64,000 bases of DNA from Serripes groenlandicus (Eukaryota; Mollusca; Bivalvia; Cardiida; Cardiidae), in assembly GCA_031761405.1 (NCBI GenBank), contig JASEVX010000007.1, positions 62,755,062-62,819,061 on the forward strand. The letters run 5' to 3'. Under the pieces are notes generated by a model that made no database searches, had not been told where the DNA came from, and saw only the letters and a program-made list of their open reading frames with translations. Below, piece by piece: positions 1 to 10,953 of this stretch (the first letter of the stretch is position 1; each line of letters starts with the position of its first letter). A program made the translations under genes and the position numbers.

Positions 1-299
1 TGCCTCATGACAATATTCTATATTATTCTATATTAAGGAAAGCCATAGATGCAACCTCTGCAGAAAACTCGAAGTGTAACACAATAGTGTCCCGTCCATG
101 CCAATATGGATATTCAGAAGTCTACCACAACAGCCGAGTTACTTAAGATAAACAAAAGGGGGAAAAATCTTTATAAAAAACACATGTTTACCAAAATCTC
201 TGGAAATATATGTATGTTATGACGACATATTGAGATTAGTTTAAATAACTAAATATATTGTACCCGCTTTACATTCAGTATTACCATCACCATCATTTT

Positions 300-506
300 T
301 ATTACACACAAGAATTCTGCAGCAGACGACTTTACAAACATTTTGTCAAAAATGTGGAAACATTCTATAAATGTAAGAATAATTATTGAATAAAGTTGAA
401 AACATGGTGGCAAATGGAGGAATTGCCCCCCTTATGAGCAATTTTCCATTTGCCAAAATATTTTCAAACGCCGCGTGCTGCAGAGACGCCAGGGGTTAAT
501 ATCATG
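300..506. mobile_element. Old, degraded MITE-A copy
   Basis: It contains the family landmarks GCAGCAGACGACTTT near the left end, a central GCAATTT-type segment, and CTGCAGAGACGCC followed by GGGGTTAA at the right end. It lies in the intron upstream of USP-1 exon 3. The related position in the USP-2 copy (about 18000-18165) holds a similar remnant, so the insertion predates the duplication. Confidence 0.55.
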
Positions 507-584
507 TTAAAAAACACAAAATGTAAATAAAGATAGATAGGATCACTTTATTTATTTGTTTTTGATTTGTTTATCTTTTTTCAG

Positions 585-1671
585 CTGAATATTCATTCGA
601 TAAAGATGCGTTATCGAAGGTTGTTGATGAAGAAAGAGGAAAACTCCGCCATAAATTGGAAAGTTTCGGGTCTCTATTGAAAAATGCTGGAGTAAGTTGG
701 AGGGAAAATTCGAGTTGGCAGTTACTATCAATTGTTTCCTATATATATATATATGAGCCGTTCAACAAGAAAACCAACAGTGTGGACCCTGCGTAAAGTA
801 TCGACCCGGATCAGCCTAAGCATGCCGCGTAGGTTAACCCTCACATATACTTTTCGCCTCCTGTAGATTTTCTGTTTCAGGAATCATTACTCTATACATA
901 TATCCCCATGAGACGGACTGCGCAGGTTGATCTGTGTCGATAAATTACGCAGAGCTCATAATGTTGGTTTTTCAGTCTGATCACGTTATACTCTGTTCAC
1001 ATACTACTTACAGATCCTTGTTAGAAGGTTCTGACAATGTGTGTATATTGTATGAATGAAGTTCATTGTGAGTAATTTTTTCTATTTTTCCCAATTATTT
1101 CAAAAGTCGTCTGCTACAAAGGCGTCAACATGCGCTAATTTAAGGTAAAGTGTTAAATTCTAAAAAGTGATTCCAATAATATTGATCTAAATGTCATTAT
1201 ATGGCAAACTAATCTATGAAAGATATAATGTAGAATACGACAATAATGGTCTTACATGGCTTTGTTTATAGTGTTTAATTTACTGTAGGGGAGCGGGGAT
1301 GCATTACGACTGACTCGCTGATGTCATATTAAATGTACGGTAGTAGCGGTAACTTTGCCCATGCAGCGACCTGACATAACTTGAAAAAACATAAAACAAT
1401 CTTGAAAGCGGCGAAAACAACATACAAGCAATAAAACTTAAAGTTCAACATTCTCGTATTTTTGTTTCAGATTGACGGAACGGTTAAAAGTGTATCTGGC
1501 TCGTCCCCCGGGGAAGGTATATGTAAAGCAGCGGAGGAGGTGGGGGCACAGCTGATAGTTGTTGGAACGAGGGGACTGGGGACGGTCAGACGCACGCTGA
1601 TGGGGAGTGTCAGTGACTTCGTAATGCACCATGCTAGTGTACCCGTCCTTGTTTGTAAAATGGGCAAATGA
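585..1671 (+). CDS. Universal stress protein paralogue USP-1 (3' part only)
   Basis: Two exons are visible: 585-691 (107 bp, after a TTTTTTCAG acceptor, ending at a GTAAGT donor) and 1471-1671 (201 bp, after TTTGTTTCAG, ending in TGA). The exons and phases equal exons 3 and 4 of the complete paralogue at 10954-20482. The last exon encodes the USP nucleotide-binding signature G-x2-G-x9-G-S, starting GTRGLG and ending MGSVSD, followed by the final strand VPVLVCK. USP-domain proteins are small alpha/beta (Rossmann-like) cytosolic proteins linked to stress tolerance; those with this motif usually bind ATP. Exons 1 and 2 should lie left of the window. Frames are open and splice sites intact, so the gene is probably functional. 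Confidence is high for the family; the individual role is unknown. Confidence 0.9.
751..980 (+). mobile_element. MITE-B, diverged copy in USP-1 intron 3
   Basis: It begins GAGCCGTTCAACAAGAAAAC and ends with ATTACGCAGAGCTCATAATG then TTGGTTTTTC, the two arms of the MITE-B terminal inverted repeat. The internal TTTTCGCCTCCTGTAGATTT segment is shared with every other copy. It is absent from the matching intron of USP-2, so it inserted after that duplication. No coding potential. Confidence 0.75.
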
Positions 1672-2013
1672 TTGGGCAATTATTTCTCGTCAAATGTACA
1701 TCTGACCAATCACATAACACTTAAACAGGATACTTATGTCCGGTATATTTTCATACATAACAATTTCGCTATTTAATCTAAGGCATGTCAAGACCAATCG
1801 TCAACCATGACCTAGTATAAACTAGATTAATCGACGCGTCAAGTCTTATAATGTTTCTTTTCCCATGCGTCATCTATTTTAGCCCCCGATGTCGTGTCTG
1901 AAAAATGAAAGTCACTACAAAATACTTGTTCACAATTGAACTATTCTTCCGATATAGAGTATGATAGACGTTTTCAATCAATTTAAAACTTTTCAAAATG
2001 GCGGCCAATGGAC

Positions 2014-4885
2014 AATAAGTTTTAAAGACAAAGAAAAGAACGAGTGTCAATGAATGTAATTTACAGTTAAGTTTGCTTTATTATGTTTTTTCTTTTTCAA
2101 ACATAAACAGCTAGTCAGCAGGTACCGTGATATTCCGATTAACCATCCTACATGGAATATCCATTTCAACTGTTATTAAAATATTTATGAATAAAAGAGT
2201 CGGGTTAATACCCATTCATAATCAAAGCGCCGCTGGCACAGTAGTGGCGATCGTGTAGAAAATCCTGCAAAGTAACAAGCAGTATTTCCGTGTAGGCCTT
2301 GTGATTTTCAATATATATAGGCATATACGATAATGCTTGATCTCCGACTCAATTCGGCTACACTTTCGGCATTGATTGCTAATTGACGCTTGAACGTACA
2401 GACGTGTCTAACTTGTACGCTGCATGACATCTTGTCCTTAATGACACATTTGCATCTAGACACTTTCATATATTGCGACAACTACAAATTAAGCGTTTAT
2501 AATATTGAGATTTAAGAACAGATAACCAGCCTAGCGAGCTATTTATAGAACCTTTTGGAATTTCCAGACGCCTTCCTTGAGGTGTTTTGATTATCATGAG
2601 AGTTATAGAACGCGCAATGATATTTATTATCTGCCCAAACATGAAGAAAGATAATATTTACATACTTTAACAAATCTTAGTATCAATCCGGTACCAAAGT
2701 AGAACTGACATGATTATTATTAATCGTGTCTCTGCATCACTGATGGAACTATATATTTGGCGGTTAAAACGGATGTAGGTTAATTGGTTCGCAGTAAGGA
2801 ATAAAAAGTCAACGGACTGTTCAAAACCGGCTATGTAAATGTTTTTGTTGTTGTTGTTTCTGTCAAACCAATCGCAAACATGAGATCACTCTGATTCCAG
2901 TAATAAACGAGGCTTGTTTCAGTTATGGTACATTTGACGTCATATTTATATTGAATACGTTCATTCAAAAGCAACTTTCTGTTAAGAAAATAATATATTT
3001 TTGTTTTATTGATATACGCATAATATTATGTTTTAATTCGATTTATTGTAACGGTTTATGGTATATGCTAATGAAACATAATGTTAAGGGGATGTCACAT
3101 AGTAGCGACTAAAACTACCTTATGCCTAACGTACTGAATGTTTGTTTCGAACTTTGGCAATATCCGGGTACGCTTAAATGCTCGGCCAAAATCTGTTTCT
3201 AATATAAAAAACTCCTAGCGTAAAAGACGAATGAGGAACGAATGTTGAGCGTTCAACTAGCGTCCCTCTTAACGATTGACAGCGCATGTGGAGCGTGCAC
3301 CCAACATATGCGTAGCGTTCAACTAGCGTCCCTATTACCGATTGACATCGCATATGGAGCATCCATCCAACAGATGAGCGTACAACTAACGTCCCTATTA
3401 ACGATTGACATCGCATATGGAGCATCCATCCAACAGATGCTGAGCGTACAACTAGCGTCCCTATTAACGATGTACAGCCAAGCGGAGCGTTCATCCAACA
3501 GATGCTGAACGTACACAACTTATGTCCACATAATGGCCAATGCATTTCCGGTCACGTAACTTGTCTCCGATGAAAAATATTGCGCTCCTTGTCGTCGAAT
3601 TGTATGCTTGTAGTTCGGGTCTCGTGTATTTGACGCTCGAGTGCATTTATTTGTCTGTTCTTACGATGTGACTTAAAAACGTCACATAAACTGTACATGC
3701 ACGGTAATGTAGCGGTAGTCTAAAGCCCTGTGAGTTTGATGAGGTCCTAGTGAAGGTTGATGATCGACGGAATATTCGTGTATTCTTGTGCCAGTCATTA
3801 GCACATACGTAAATCGGTAGGTCGTACATGGCTGTCACTCAGTGAATTCTCAACGTATATATAGCGAATTGAACAGCACGTTTTTACCTGCTCAAAACAT
3901 GTTCAAAACATATTGTTAAACCTCTGATAATCTTGATAAAACCAATATTCCGTGTTTTGTTTTGGTTTTCTCTTGACCGGCTACTTAAAACAAGATGGCT
4001 GCTTAAGAGAGGTGACACCTGAAAAAAGTTTGACTGTATTTAGAAAAAAAAATAGTACATTAACATGGCAGACCTTGGCATGATCCAATGGATGAAGATT
4101 CCAGATACAATAATTCATTTGGATAAGGACCAACGGCAGGGTTGGGAAAATGACCTAGGGGTCTCGTAATTCTGCGTTCGTTCTCTTTCTGTTTACTAAA
4201 CGAGTATTTGTCTCCGTTTTGCAATATTTTAGGAACAAATTAAACTTCCTGCATATCATACGACTAAGGTATAACACGGGATAGAATAATAAAACAGTGT
4301 TTGATCCTTAAGCATTGTCCACACGTGATCTTTGTTGAAATTGTACACGTTATTAATTCCGCACGCAACCCGTGTGATACTGTCAGTAAGATACAGCAAA
4401 CATTAAAACTAAAAAGGAACGGAACATTAAAGAAGCCATTAAAGAGGGCGAGTTACTATTACTTTTGAAATGTGCTCATCGGAAAAAAGCTATTGTCTAT
4501 GTTTAAACCTATAAACAAACTTTTAACGTGAAGTACCCCAAGGGTAATCATCCTGCTGATCGACTCAATGTTCAACACTGGAAACGGAAAAATAGCAAGC
4601 TCGTGCCCCAAATACACGGAACACTCGGGCATGTGCTTGTTGAATCAACCCATACAAATACAGCTCTCAACTTGTACTTGTTAGTACACCCCGGATAACG
4701 AATCAACGGGCTAACGTATACGATGGCCATATCCTTCTCCTGTAACCCTTTCCCACATACAGAAATCTCTATAAATGAACTACTTAATAGATTCGAAAAC
4801 AGGTTTGTTTATGCCATTTTACTAAATAAGTATAACTTATTTTTTTTTCTTTCGGTGGATTATTTACAACAGTGAACTCTAGTTG
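2014..4885. repeat. 2,872-bp tandem duplication, unit 1
   Basis: Every position here reappears 2,872 bp downstream (4886-7756). I found one clear difference, A at about 4458 versus G at about 7330 (agttactAtt versus agttactGtt). Contents: USP-1 3' flank, a 63-66-bp minisatellite, and no recognisable gene. The same sequence exists once, diverged, downstream of USP-2 (about 20840-24040). The left boundary follows CAATGGAC and the right boundary is TCTAGTT. Confidence 0.95.
3236..3510. repeat. Minisatellite, 63-66-bp unit, about 4 copies
   Basis: The unit contains CAACTAGCGTCCCTATTAAC, then GATTGACATCGCATATGGAG, then CATCCATCCAACAGATG. The unit length is close to a multiple of three, which keeps spurious frames open on both strands; there is no splice context or codon signature to support a protein. 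Confidence 0.9.
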
Positions 4886-7756
4886 AATAAGTTTTAAAGA
4901 CAAAGAAAAGAACGAGTGTCAATGAATGTAATTTACAGTTAAGTTTGCTTTATTATGTTTTTTCTTTTTCAAACATAAACAGCTAGTCAGCAGGTACCGT
5001 GATATTCCGATTAACCATCCTACATGGAATATCCATTTCAACTGTTATTAAAATATTTATGAATAAAAGAGTCGGGTTAATACCCATTCATAATCAAAGC
5101 GCCGCTGGCACAGTAGTGGCGATCGTGTAGAAAATCCTGCAAAGTAACAAGCAGTATTTCCGTGTAGGCCTTGTGATTTTCAATATATATAGGCATATAC
5201 GATAATGCTTGATCTCCGACTCAATTCGGCTACACTTTCGGCATTGATTGCTAATTGACGCTTGAACGTACAGACGTGTCTAACTTGTACGCTGCATGAC
5301 ATCTTGTCCTTAATGACACATTTGCATCTAGACACTTTCATATATTGCGACAACTACAAATTAAGCGTTTATAATATTGAGATTTAAGAACAGATAACCA
5401 GCCTAGCGAGCTATTTATAGAACCTTTTGGAATTTCCAGACGCCTTCCTTGAGGTGTTTTGATTATCATGAGAGTTATAGAACGCGCAATGATATTTATT
5501 ATCTGCCCAAACATGAAGAAAGATAATATTTACATACTTTAACAAATCTTAGTATCAATCCGGTACCAAAGTAGAACTGACATGATTATTATTAATCGTG
5601 TCTCTGCATCACTGATGGAACTATATATTTGGCGGTTAAAACGGATGTAGGTTAATTGGTTCGCAGTAAGGAATAAAAAGTCAACGGACTGTTCAAAACC
5701 GGCTATGTAAATGTTTTTGTTGTTGTTGTTTCTGTCAAACCAATCGCAAACATGAGATCACTCTGATTCCAGTAATAAACGAGGCTTGTTTCAGTTATGG
5801 TACATTTGACGTCATATTTATATTGAATACGTTCATTCAAAAGCAACTTTCTGTTAAGAAAATAATATATTTTTGTTTTATTGATATACGCATAATATTA
5901 TGTTTTAATTCGATTTATTGTAACGGTTTATGGTATATGCTAATGAAACATAATGTTAAGGGGATGTCACATAGTAGCGACTAAAACTACCTTATGCCTA
6001 ACGTACTGAATGTTTGTTTCGAACTTTGGCAATATCCGGGTACGCTTAAATGCTCGGCCAAAATCTGTTTCTAATATAAAAAACTCCTAGCGTAAAAGAC
6101 GAATGAGGAACGAATGTTGAGCGTTCAACTAGCGTCCCTCTTAACGATTGACAGCGCATGTGGAGCGTGCACCCAACATATGCGTAGCGTTCAACTAGCG
6201 TCCCTATTACCGATTGACATCGCATATGGAGCATCCATCCAACAGATGAGCGTACAACTAACGTCCCTATTAACGATTGACATCGCATATGGAGCATCCA
6301 TCCAACAGATGCTGAGCGTACAACTAGCGTCCCTATTAACGATGTACAGCCAAGCGGAGCGTTCATCCAACAGATGCTGAACGTACACAACTTATGTCCA
6401 CATAATGGCCAATGCATTTCCGGTCACGTAACTTGTCTCCGATGAAAAATATTGCGCTCCTTGTCGTCGAATTGTATGCTTGTAGTTCGGGTCTCGTGTA
6501 TTTGACGCTCGAGTGCATTTATTTGTCTGTTCTTACGATGTGACTTAAAAACGTCACATAAACTGTACATGCACGGTAATGTAGCGGTAGTCTAAAGCCC
6601 TGTGAGTTTGATGAGGTCCTAGTGAAGGTTGATGATCGACGGAATATTCGTGTATTCTTGTGCCAGTCATTAGCACATACGTAAATCGGTAGGTCGTACA
6701 TGGCTGTCACTCAGTGAATTCTCAACGTATATATAGCGAATTGAACAGCACGTTTTTACCTGCTCAAAACATGTTCAAAACATATTGTTAAACCTCTGAT
6801 AATCTTGATAAAACCAATATTCCGTGTTTTGTTTTGGTTTTCTCTTGACCGGCTACTTAAAACAAGATGGCTGCTTAAGAGAGGTGACACCTGAAAAAAG
6901 TTTGACTGTATTTAGAAAAAAAAATAGTACATTAACATGGCAGACCTTGGCATGATCCAATGGATGAAGATTCCAGATACAATAATTCATTTGGATAAGG
7001 ACCAACGGCAGGGTTGGGAAAATGACCTAGGGGTCTCGTAATTCTGCGTTCGTTCTCTTTCTGTTTACTAAACGAGTATTTGTCTCCGTTTTGCAATATT
7101 TTAGGAACAAATTAAACTTCCTGCATATCATACGACTAAGGTATAACACGGGATAGAATAATAAAACAGTGTTTGATCCTTAAGCATTGTCCACACGTGA
7201 TCTTTGTTGAAATTGTACACGTTATTAATTCCGCACGCAACCCGTGTGATACTGTCAGTAAGATACAGCAAACATTAAAACTAAAAAGGAACGGAACATT
7301 AAAGAAGCCATTAAAGAGGGCGAGTTACTGTTACTTTTGAAATGTGCTCATCGGAAAAAAGCTATTGTCTATGTTTAAACCTATAAACAAACTTTTAACG
7401 TGAAGTACCCCAAGGGTAATCATCCTGCTGATCGACTCAATGTTCAACACTGGAAACGGAAAAATAGCAAGCTCGTGCCCCAAATACACGGAACACTCGG
7501 GCATGTGCTTGTTGAATCAACCCATACAAATACAGCTCTCAACTTGTACTTGTTAGTACACCCCGGATAACGAATCAACGGGCTAACGTATACGATGGCC
7601 ATATCCTTCTCCTGTAACCCTTTCCCACATACAGAAATCTCTATAAATGAACTACTTAATAGATTCGAAAACAGGTTTGTTTATGCCATTTTACTAAATA
7701 AGTATAACTTATTTTTTTTTCTTTCGGTGGATTATTTACAACAGTGAACTCTAGTT
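4886..7756. repeat. 2,872-bp tandem duplication, unit 2
   Basis: Second, near-identical head-to-tail copy of 2014-4885. It ends at TCTAGTT before TCGTCCTTTCC; the sequence after that resumes homology with the flank of the USP-2 copy. No gene is seen inside. Confidence 0.95.
6108..6382. repeat. Minisatellite, second copy of the 63-66-bp array
   Basis: This is the array of 3236-3510 carried along by the 2,872-bp duplication. Unit number and sequence are the same, so the array itself has not changed since the duplication. Confidence 0.9.
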
Positions 7757-8272
7757 CGTCCTTTCCAAATATACTTGTACGTCTTCTGATCTATCATAAA
7801 AGTCAATTTAATCTATATTATCAATTCAAATCAAATTAGGTCAAAACATTTATTGATTTAATAGGCCCAAAATATCTTAAAATACATAGATAATATATTT
7901 CGTGTCCCCTATGGTATGGCGTGGTTATTAAAATTCATAACATGGACACGATTAACAAATATGTAGATATTCCTTATTGTCGTCCCAGCATCAAAGTTCA
8001 TAAGAGAATAATAGCCGTCCAAATGTGTTCCATCATAATACCAACTGAAAAGAAATTGCTCCCGCTGAAGAGATAACTTTTTGCAATAGAAAAAACCCAT
8101 TACATTCAGAATCCATTAACTAATTGTTGGTGACACTATATGCGTATTCTCCTTTCTAAAAGAATGTTTGTTTTATCGTAAAACGTAATCTTAAATGGGT
8201 CAAACCATGATCACAGCGAAGACTTCGATTACCTAGTATACAATTAAAAGTTTCTAAATACATTTGTTCTTG
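7757..8272. other. Non-coding USP-1 3' flank
   Basis: No gene is seen. The stretch matches about 24040-24500 downstream of USP-2, with landmarks ATTGATTTAATAGGCC and ATGGGTCAAACCATGATCAC. The only longer open frame (minus strand, 7909-8100) is not preserved in the paralogous copy. Confidence 0.7.
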
Positions 8273-8453
8273 ACCGACTCGGTGGTGTAGTGGTAGAACG
8301 TTCTACTCGGGTGCGGGAGGTCGTGGGTTCGATTACCAAAGACTTAAGAAATGAAGTAATGGCTGCCTTCCTTGGCGCCCAGTGTTGTGGGCTTAGCATT
8401 ACGACTGACTGGCTGTTGCCAGGATTACTGGTAACTTACCAGGACAACTGTTC
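8273..8453 (+). mobile_element. SINE-1 (tRNA-derived), 3'-truncated
   Basis: It starts CCGACTCGGTGGTGTAGTGG with an A-box-like GTGTAGTGGTAGAACG and a B-box-like GTGGGTTCGATTACC, so the head derives from a tRNA. It then has the SINE-1 body ending near GGTAACTTACCAGGA. The orthologous SINE at 24503-24773 retains its tail, so this copy lost its 3' end after the locus duplicated. Confidence 0.85.
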
Positions 8454-9049
8454 TCTTACAGTTCCCCTCATAACAGTCAGGTTCAAACTATATTCCTGAT
8501 AAGAAAGAAGCGAGGCCTTTATGGTAACGTCATATGAATACCGACAAACTATCGACGTTGTGACAAGCGGTGATCTGGATCAGCCTGCCAGGGCAATAAA
8601 CTCAGGTTCGTGTCTGTTCGCTTCTGATTTGTTGCATTTGGGAAAGGGTTAATTACGAACATGCAAGATCATGATCGGACTGTACGGAGGCGCAGTCTAA
8701 TATCGATCTCTACTGGGAACCAAAACTTGAAAGCCAGGTTTTTCAAACTTATAAAACAAAATGGGCTTATTATGCGGAAACCATCCTAGCAAACAAAATT
8801 CGTTTCAGAAATTGCACCTTAGATCATTATTTAAGTTATGTACATTAACAGTAACATGATCAATATCTGTACATGCATCTGTGGCCCATACTAGCAAAAA
8901 AATATTTTCTAAAATTGCATCTTCGACCATATTAATTAAGTTATATATATATACATTAACAGTCCCCTATTGAAAGTTGTATAAATTGAAAATCATTGTT
9001 ACGAGTCACCAGTATTGCTCATTTTTTGTTATATGTGTATATATTTCAG

Positions 9050-9225
9050 GTGTGTAGCACGTGTAAAAAGACTATCCCGGCGGACTTCCCCGGTCTGTCT
9101 CACGAGGAGTACCATTGGCACGCGAGTCCCCACTGTTTTAGTTGTCACGAGTGCGGCAAGATCCTCATCAACCATCACTGAAGGAAGGGAGATTATTCTG
9201 CAGTACAGACTGTAGACATTTGTAA
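9050..9225 (+). pseudogene. LIM-domain terminal exon (testin/prickle-like), frameshifted
   Basis: After an acceptor (TATATTTCAG at 9040-9049) the frame reads V then CSTC, and continues through HWHASPHCFSCHEC to a TGA at 9179-9181. These are the Cx2C, H/C and Cx2C ligands of a LIM zinc domain. The HWHA-x3-CFSC spacing is that of the third LIM of PET-LIM proteins (testin, prickle). Two bases on, starting at 9178, the frame gives LKEGRLFCSTDCRHL and a TAA at 9223-9225, supplying the missing last Cys pair of the domain and a testin-like short C-terminus. One lost base near 9172-9178 therefore splits an otherwise complete LIM domain. No upstream LIM or PET exons were seen in the window, so this is either an isolated duplicated exon decaying as a pseudogene or a real last exon with an assembly error. 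Confidence 0.75.
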
Positions 9226-9428
9226 ATTACCTCCCCTAAACATAACGTACACCATACACATTAGATTATGTTCATATATCATAGTGATTGAATTATTTAT
9301 GTTATACACAGACATGTAGTTTTTACGCATGACCAATACGTGTCAATATACTTATACTCCCTTTTATAATGTCCCATTTAACCCTACAATGTTTAAAGTC
9401 ATTAATTACGGCATAATGTAAATGATGA

Positions 9429-9643
9429 TTAACTCTTTCTCACATACAGGCGTTCTCTGACGCTTCTACAGCAGACGACTTATGAACACATTGAGGCAAA
9501 AGCAGAAATAACATCTTTTGCATCTTTTGCTTTTATTTTTAAATTATTATACTCTCATTTACAGAGATGTTTTTCTTTTGTTTGGCCAAGATGTTTTCAA
9601 GTAGTCTGCTGCAGATTTATTACATATTGATAAGGGTTGATAA
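9429..9643. mobile_element. MITE-A, diverged copy
   Basis: It begins TTAACTCTTTCTCACATACA and GCAGACGACTT, and ends with GTCTGCTGCAGATTT and AAGGGTTGATAAC. It has lost the sharp central hairpin of the younger copies. Confidence 0.6.
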
Positions 9644-10084
9644 CGGATGTCATAACATTTTTTAAAGAATGATAATGCTGAAAGATTTTGGGAATAAAAG
9701 GTCATAAACATACCGCAACTTTCGTCTGTTTTACGGTGTGTTATTTACCCTTAGCTATATATGGGCCCATTTGAGAAGCATTTAGACAACAAGTTGCCAG
9801 TCCATGCATCCGTCATAGGACCTTTTTTCAATATATTTCGCATAACTGTCAAAGGTATTTTCACAAAAGACACAGGTTGAAATTCATTGAAATTATAATT
9901 GAACCTTCAGTATGAAGACGAAAAGTCCAAATCAACGGCTTGGTTAGATTCGACTCTTTTGCAGGCCCTTTTATTAATTTACATATATCTAGTCAATGTT
10001 ATCAATTTAAAGAGTCGAACAATGTCATTGAGGAGAGAGAATAGTCTGTAAAGTAGAAACGGGTAATCCTTCTCCACATGCGTA

Positions 10085-10350
10085 TGAGCCAGAAACCAGA
10101 AATCCAACATTGTGGACTCTGCGTAAAGTATCGACCCGGATCAGCCTAAGAATGCCGCGCAAGCTAACCCAGACAAACACGTTTCGCCTCCTGTGGATTT
10201 TCTTGATTCAGGAGTCATTTCTCTATATCTCTATCCCCCTGAGACGGAATGTGTCGGCCTGGATTTGCTTGCGCGGACTGCGCAGGCTGATCTGGGTCGA
10301 TATATTACGCAGAGTCCATAATGTTGGTTTTCTCGTGGAACGACTCGTAT
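10085..10350 (+). mobile_element. MITE-B, near full length
   Basis: Arms GTGGACTCTGCGTAAAGTAT near the left end and CGCAGAGTCCATAATGTTGG near the right end form the long terminal inverted repeat of about 65 bp. The interior has GAGACGGAATGTGTCGGCC. The 94-aa frame across it is a chance product of the repeat. Confidence 0.85.
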
Positions 10351-10452
10351 CATATGTACGCATCTGTCACAGGCGAGTGTTGAAAGCATTGTGACAAAAG
10401 GAGATTTTTTTCATCATATTTAATAATTATACTTATATTTCTAGAGATTTTC

Positions 10453-10612
10453 CGAGGAGCCGAGGAAACCACGGTAACTCGGTCGGTAGCGACGCGCGCA
10501 GTCAATCCAGGGGTTATGAGTTCAAATCCCAGTTCGGCCAACATTCTTTCTGACGTTTGACAAAAGTCACTGTGACAAGCACCAATGGGCTAACAGTTTA
10601 TGTGGAAAAGCA
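10453..10612 (+). mobile_element. SINE-2 (tRNA-derived), 5' part
   Basis: A tRNA-like head, GGTAACTCGGTCGGTAGCGA with GGGGTTATGAGTTCAAATCC as B box, is followed by the SINE-2 body GGCCAACATTCTTTCTGACG and GTGGAAAAGCAGCCAGTTGC. It is interrupted there, and a MITE-C remnant (10613-10730, ending GCGAAAGAGTTAA) follows. Confidence 0.75.
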
Positions 10613-10953
10613 GCCAGTTGCATTGTTTGCCATTTAATTTTGACAAAATGTCTTGTGGACGAAAAATGGAGTGGTCCAAAATTAAACACGGAAGGGTCGA
10701 CTTTGTGAAATACGGCAGCGAAAGAGTTAAATACGCCGCGTAAACGTTTGACACGGATACCTTTATGACAAACTGATAACTTTGATATCTTACTAACTCT
10801 CCATGTTACTAACTACATGTACCTTACTGAAATCATTTCGTGTTGGATTGATCTCATCAAATAAGGTGGATATTCAGTTATTAAGGTGTTCATTGCATTT
10901 ATATATTAGATAATTATAAATAAATAAGTGGAGAATCAGACCTACATCACAGG

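Larger units (their letters stand above)
1..8612. repeat. Segmental duplication, copy 1 (USP-1 3' half plus flank)
   Basis: This block is homologous to about 17540-25005. Matching landmarks occur in the same order in both: a non-coding stretch upstream of exon 3 (about 30-240 versus 17570-17930), USP exon 3, an old SINE tail in intron 3, USP exon 4, the 63-bp minisatellite, a SINE-1 insertion (8273 versus 24503), and the flank with a GGTAACGTCATATGAATACC stretch (8522-8541 versus 24912-24931). Similarity is lost after about 8612/25003. The copies differ by many substitutions and indels, so this is an old duplication that carried a SINE with it. The block begins before the window. Confidence 0.85.

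Noticed and set aside
3174..3545. Overlapping open frames on both strands, repeated at 6046-6417, suggesting a gene pair
   Set aside because: They are produced by a 63-66-bp tandem repeat. The older counterpart at 21345-21560 does not keep any frame, and no splice or start context supports a protein.
2014..7756. LTR retrotransposon with long direct repeats
   Set aside because: The two 2.87-kb repeats are directly adjacent with nothing between them, lack TG/CA ends and primer-binding sites, and have a single-copy counterpart at 20840-24040.
8273..8345. tRNA gene (also at 11352, 24504, 42010, 43259, 47875)
   Set aside because: A and B boxes are recognisable but acceptor stems do not close and a shared non-tRNA body and CAAT tail follow, so these are SINEs.
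10110..10394. 94-aa + strand frame, with relatives at 33386-33715 and 61588-61785
   Set aside because: All are readings of MITE-B in different copies, with different frames and stops.
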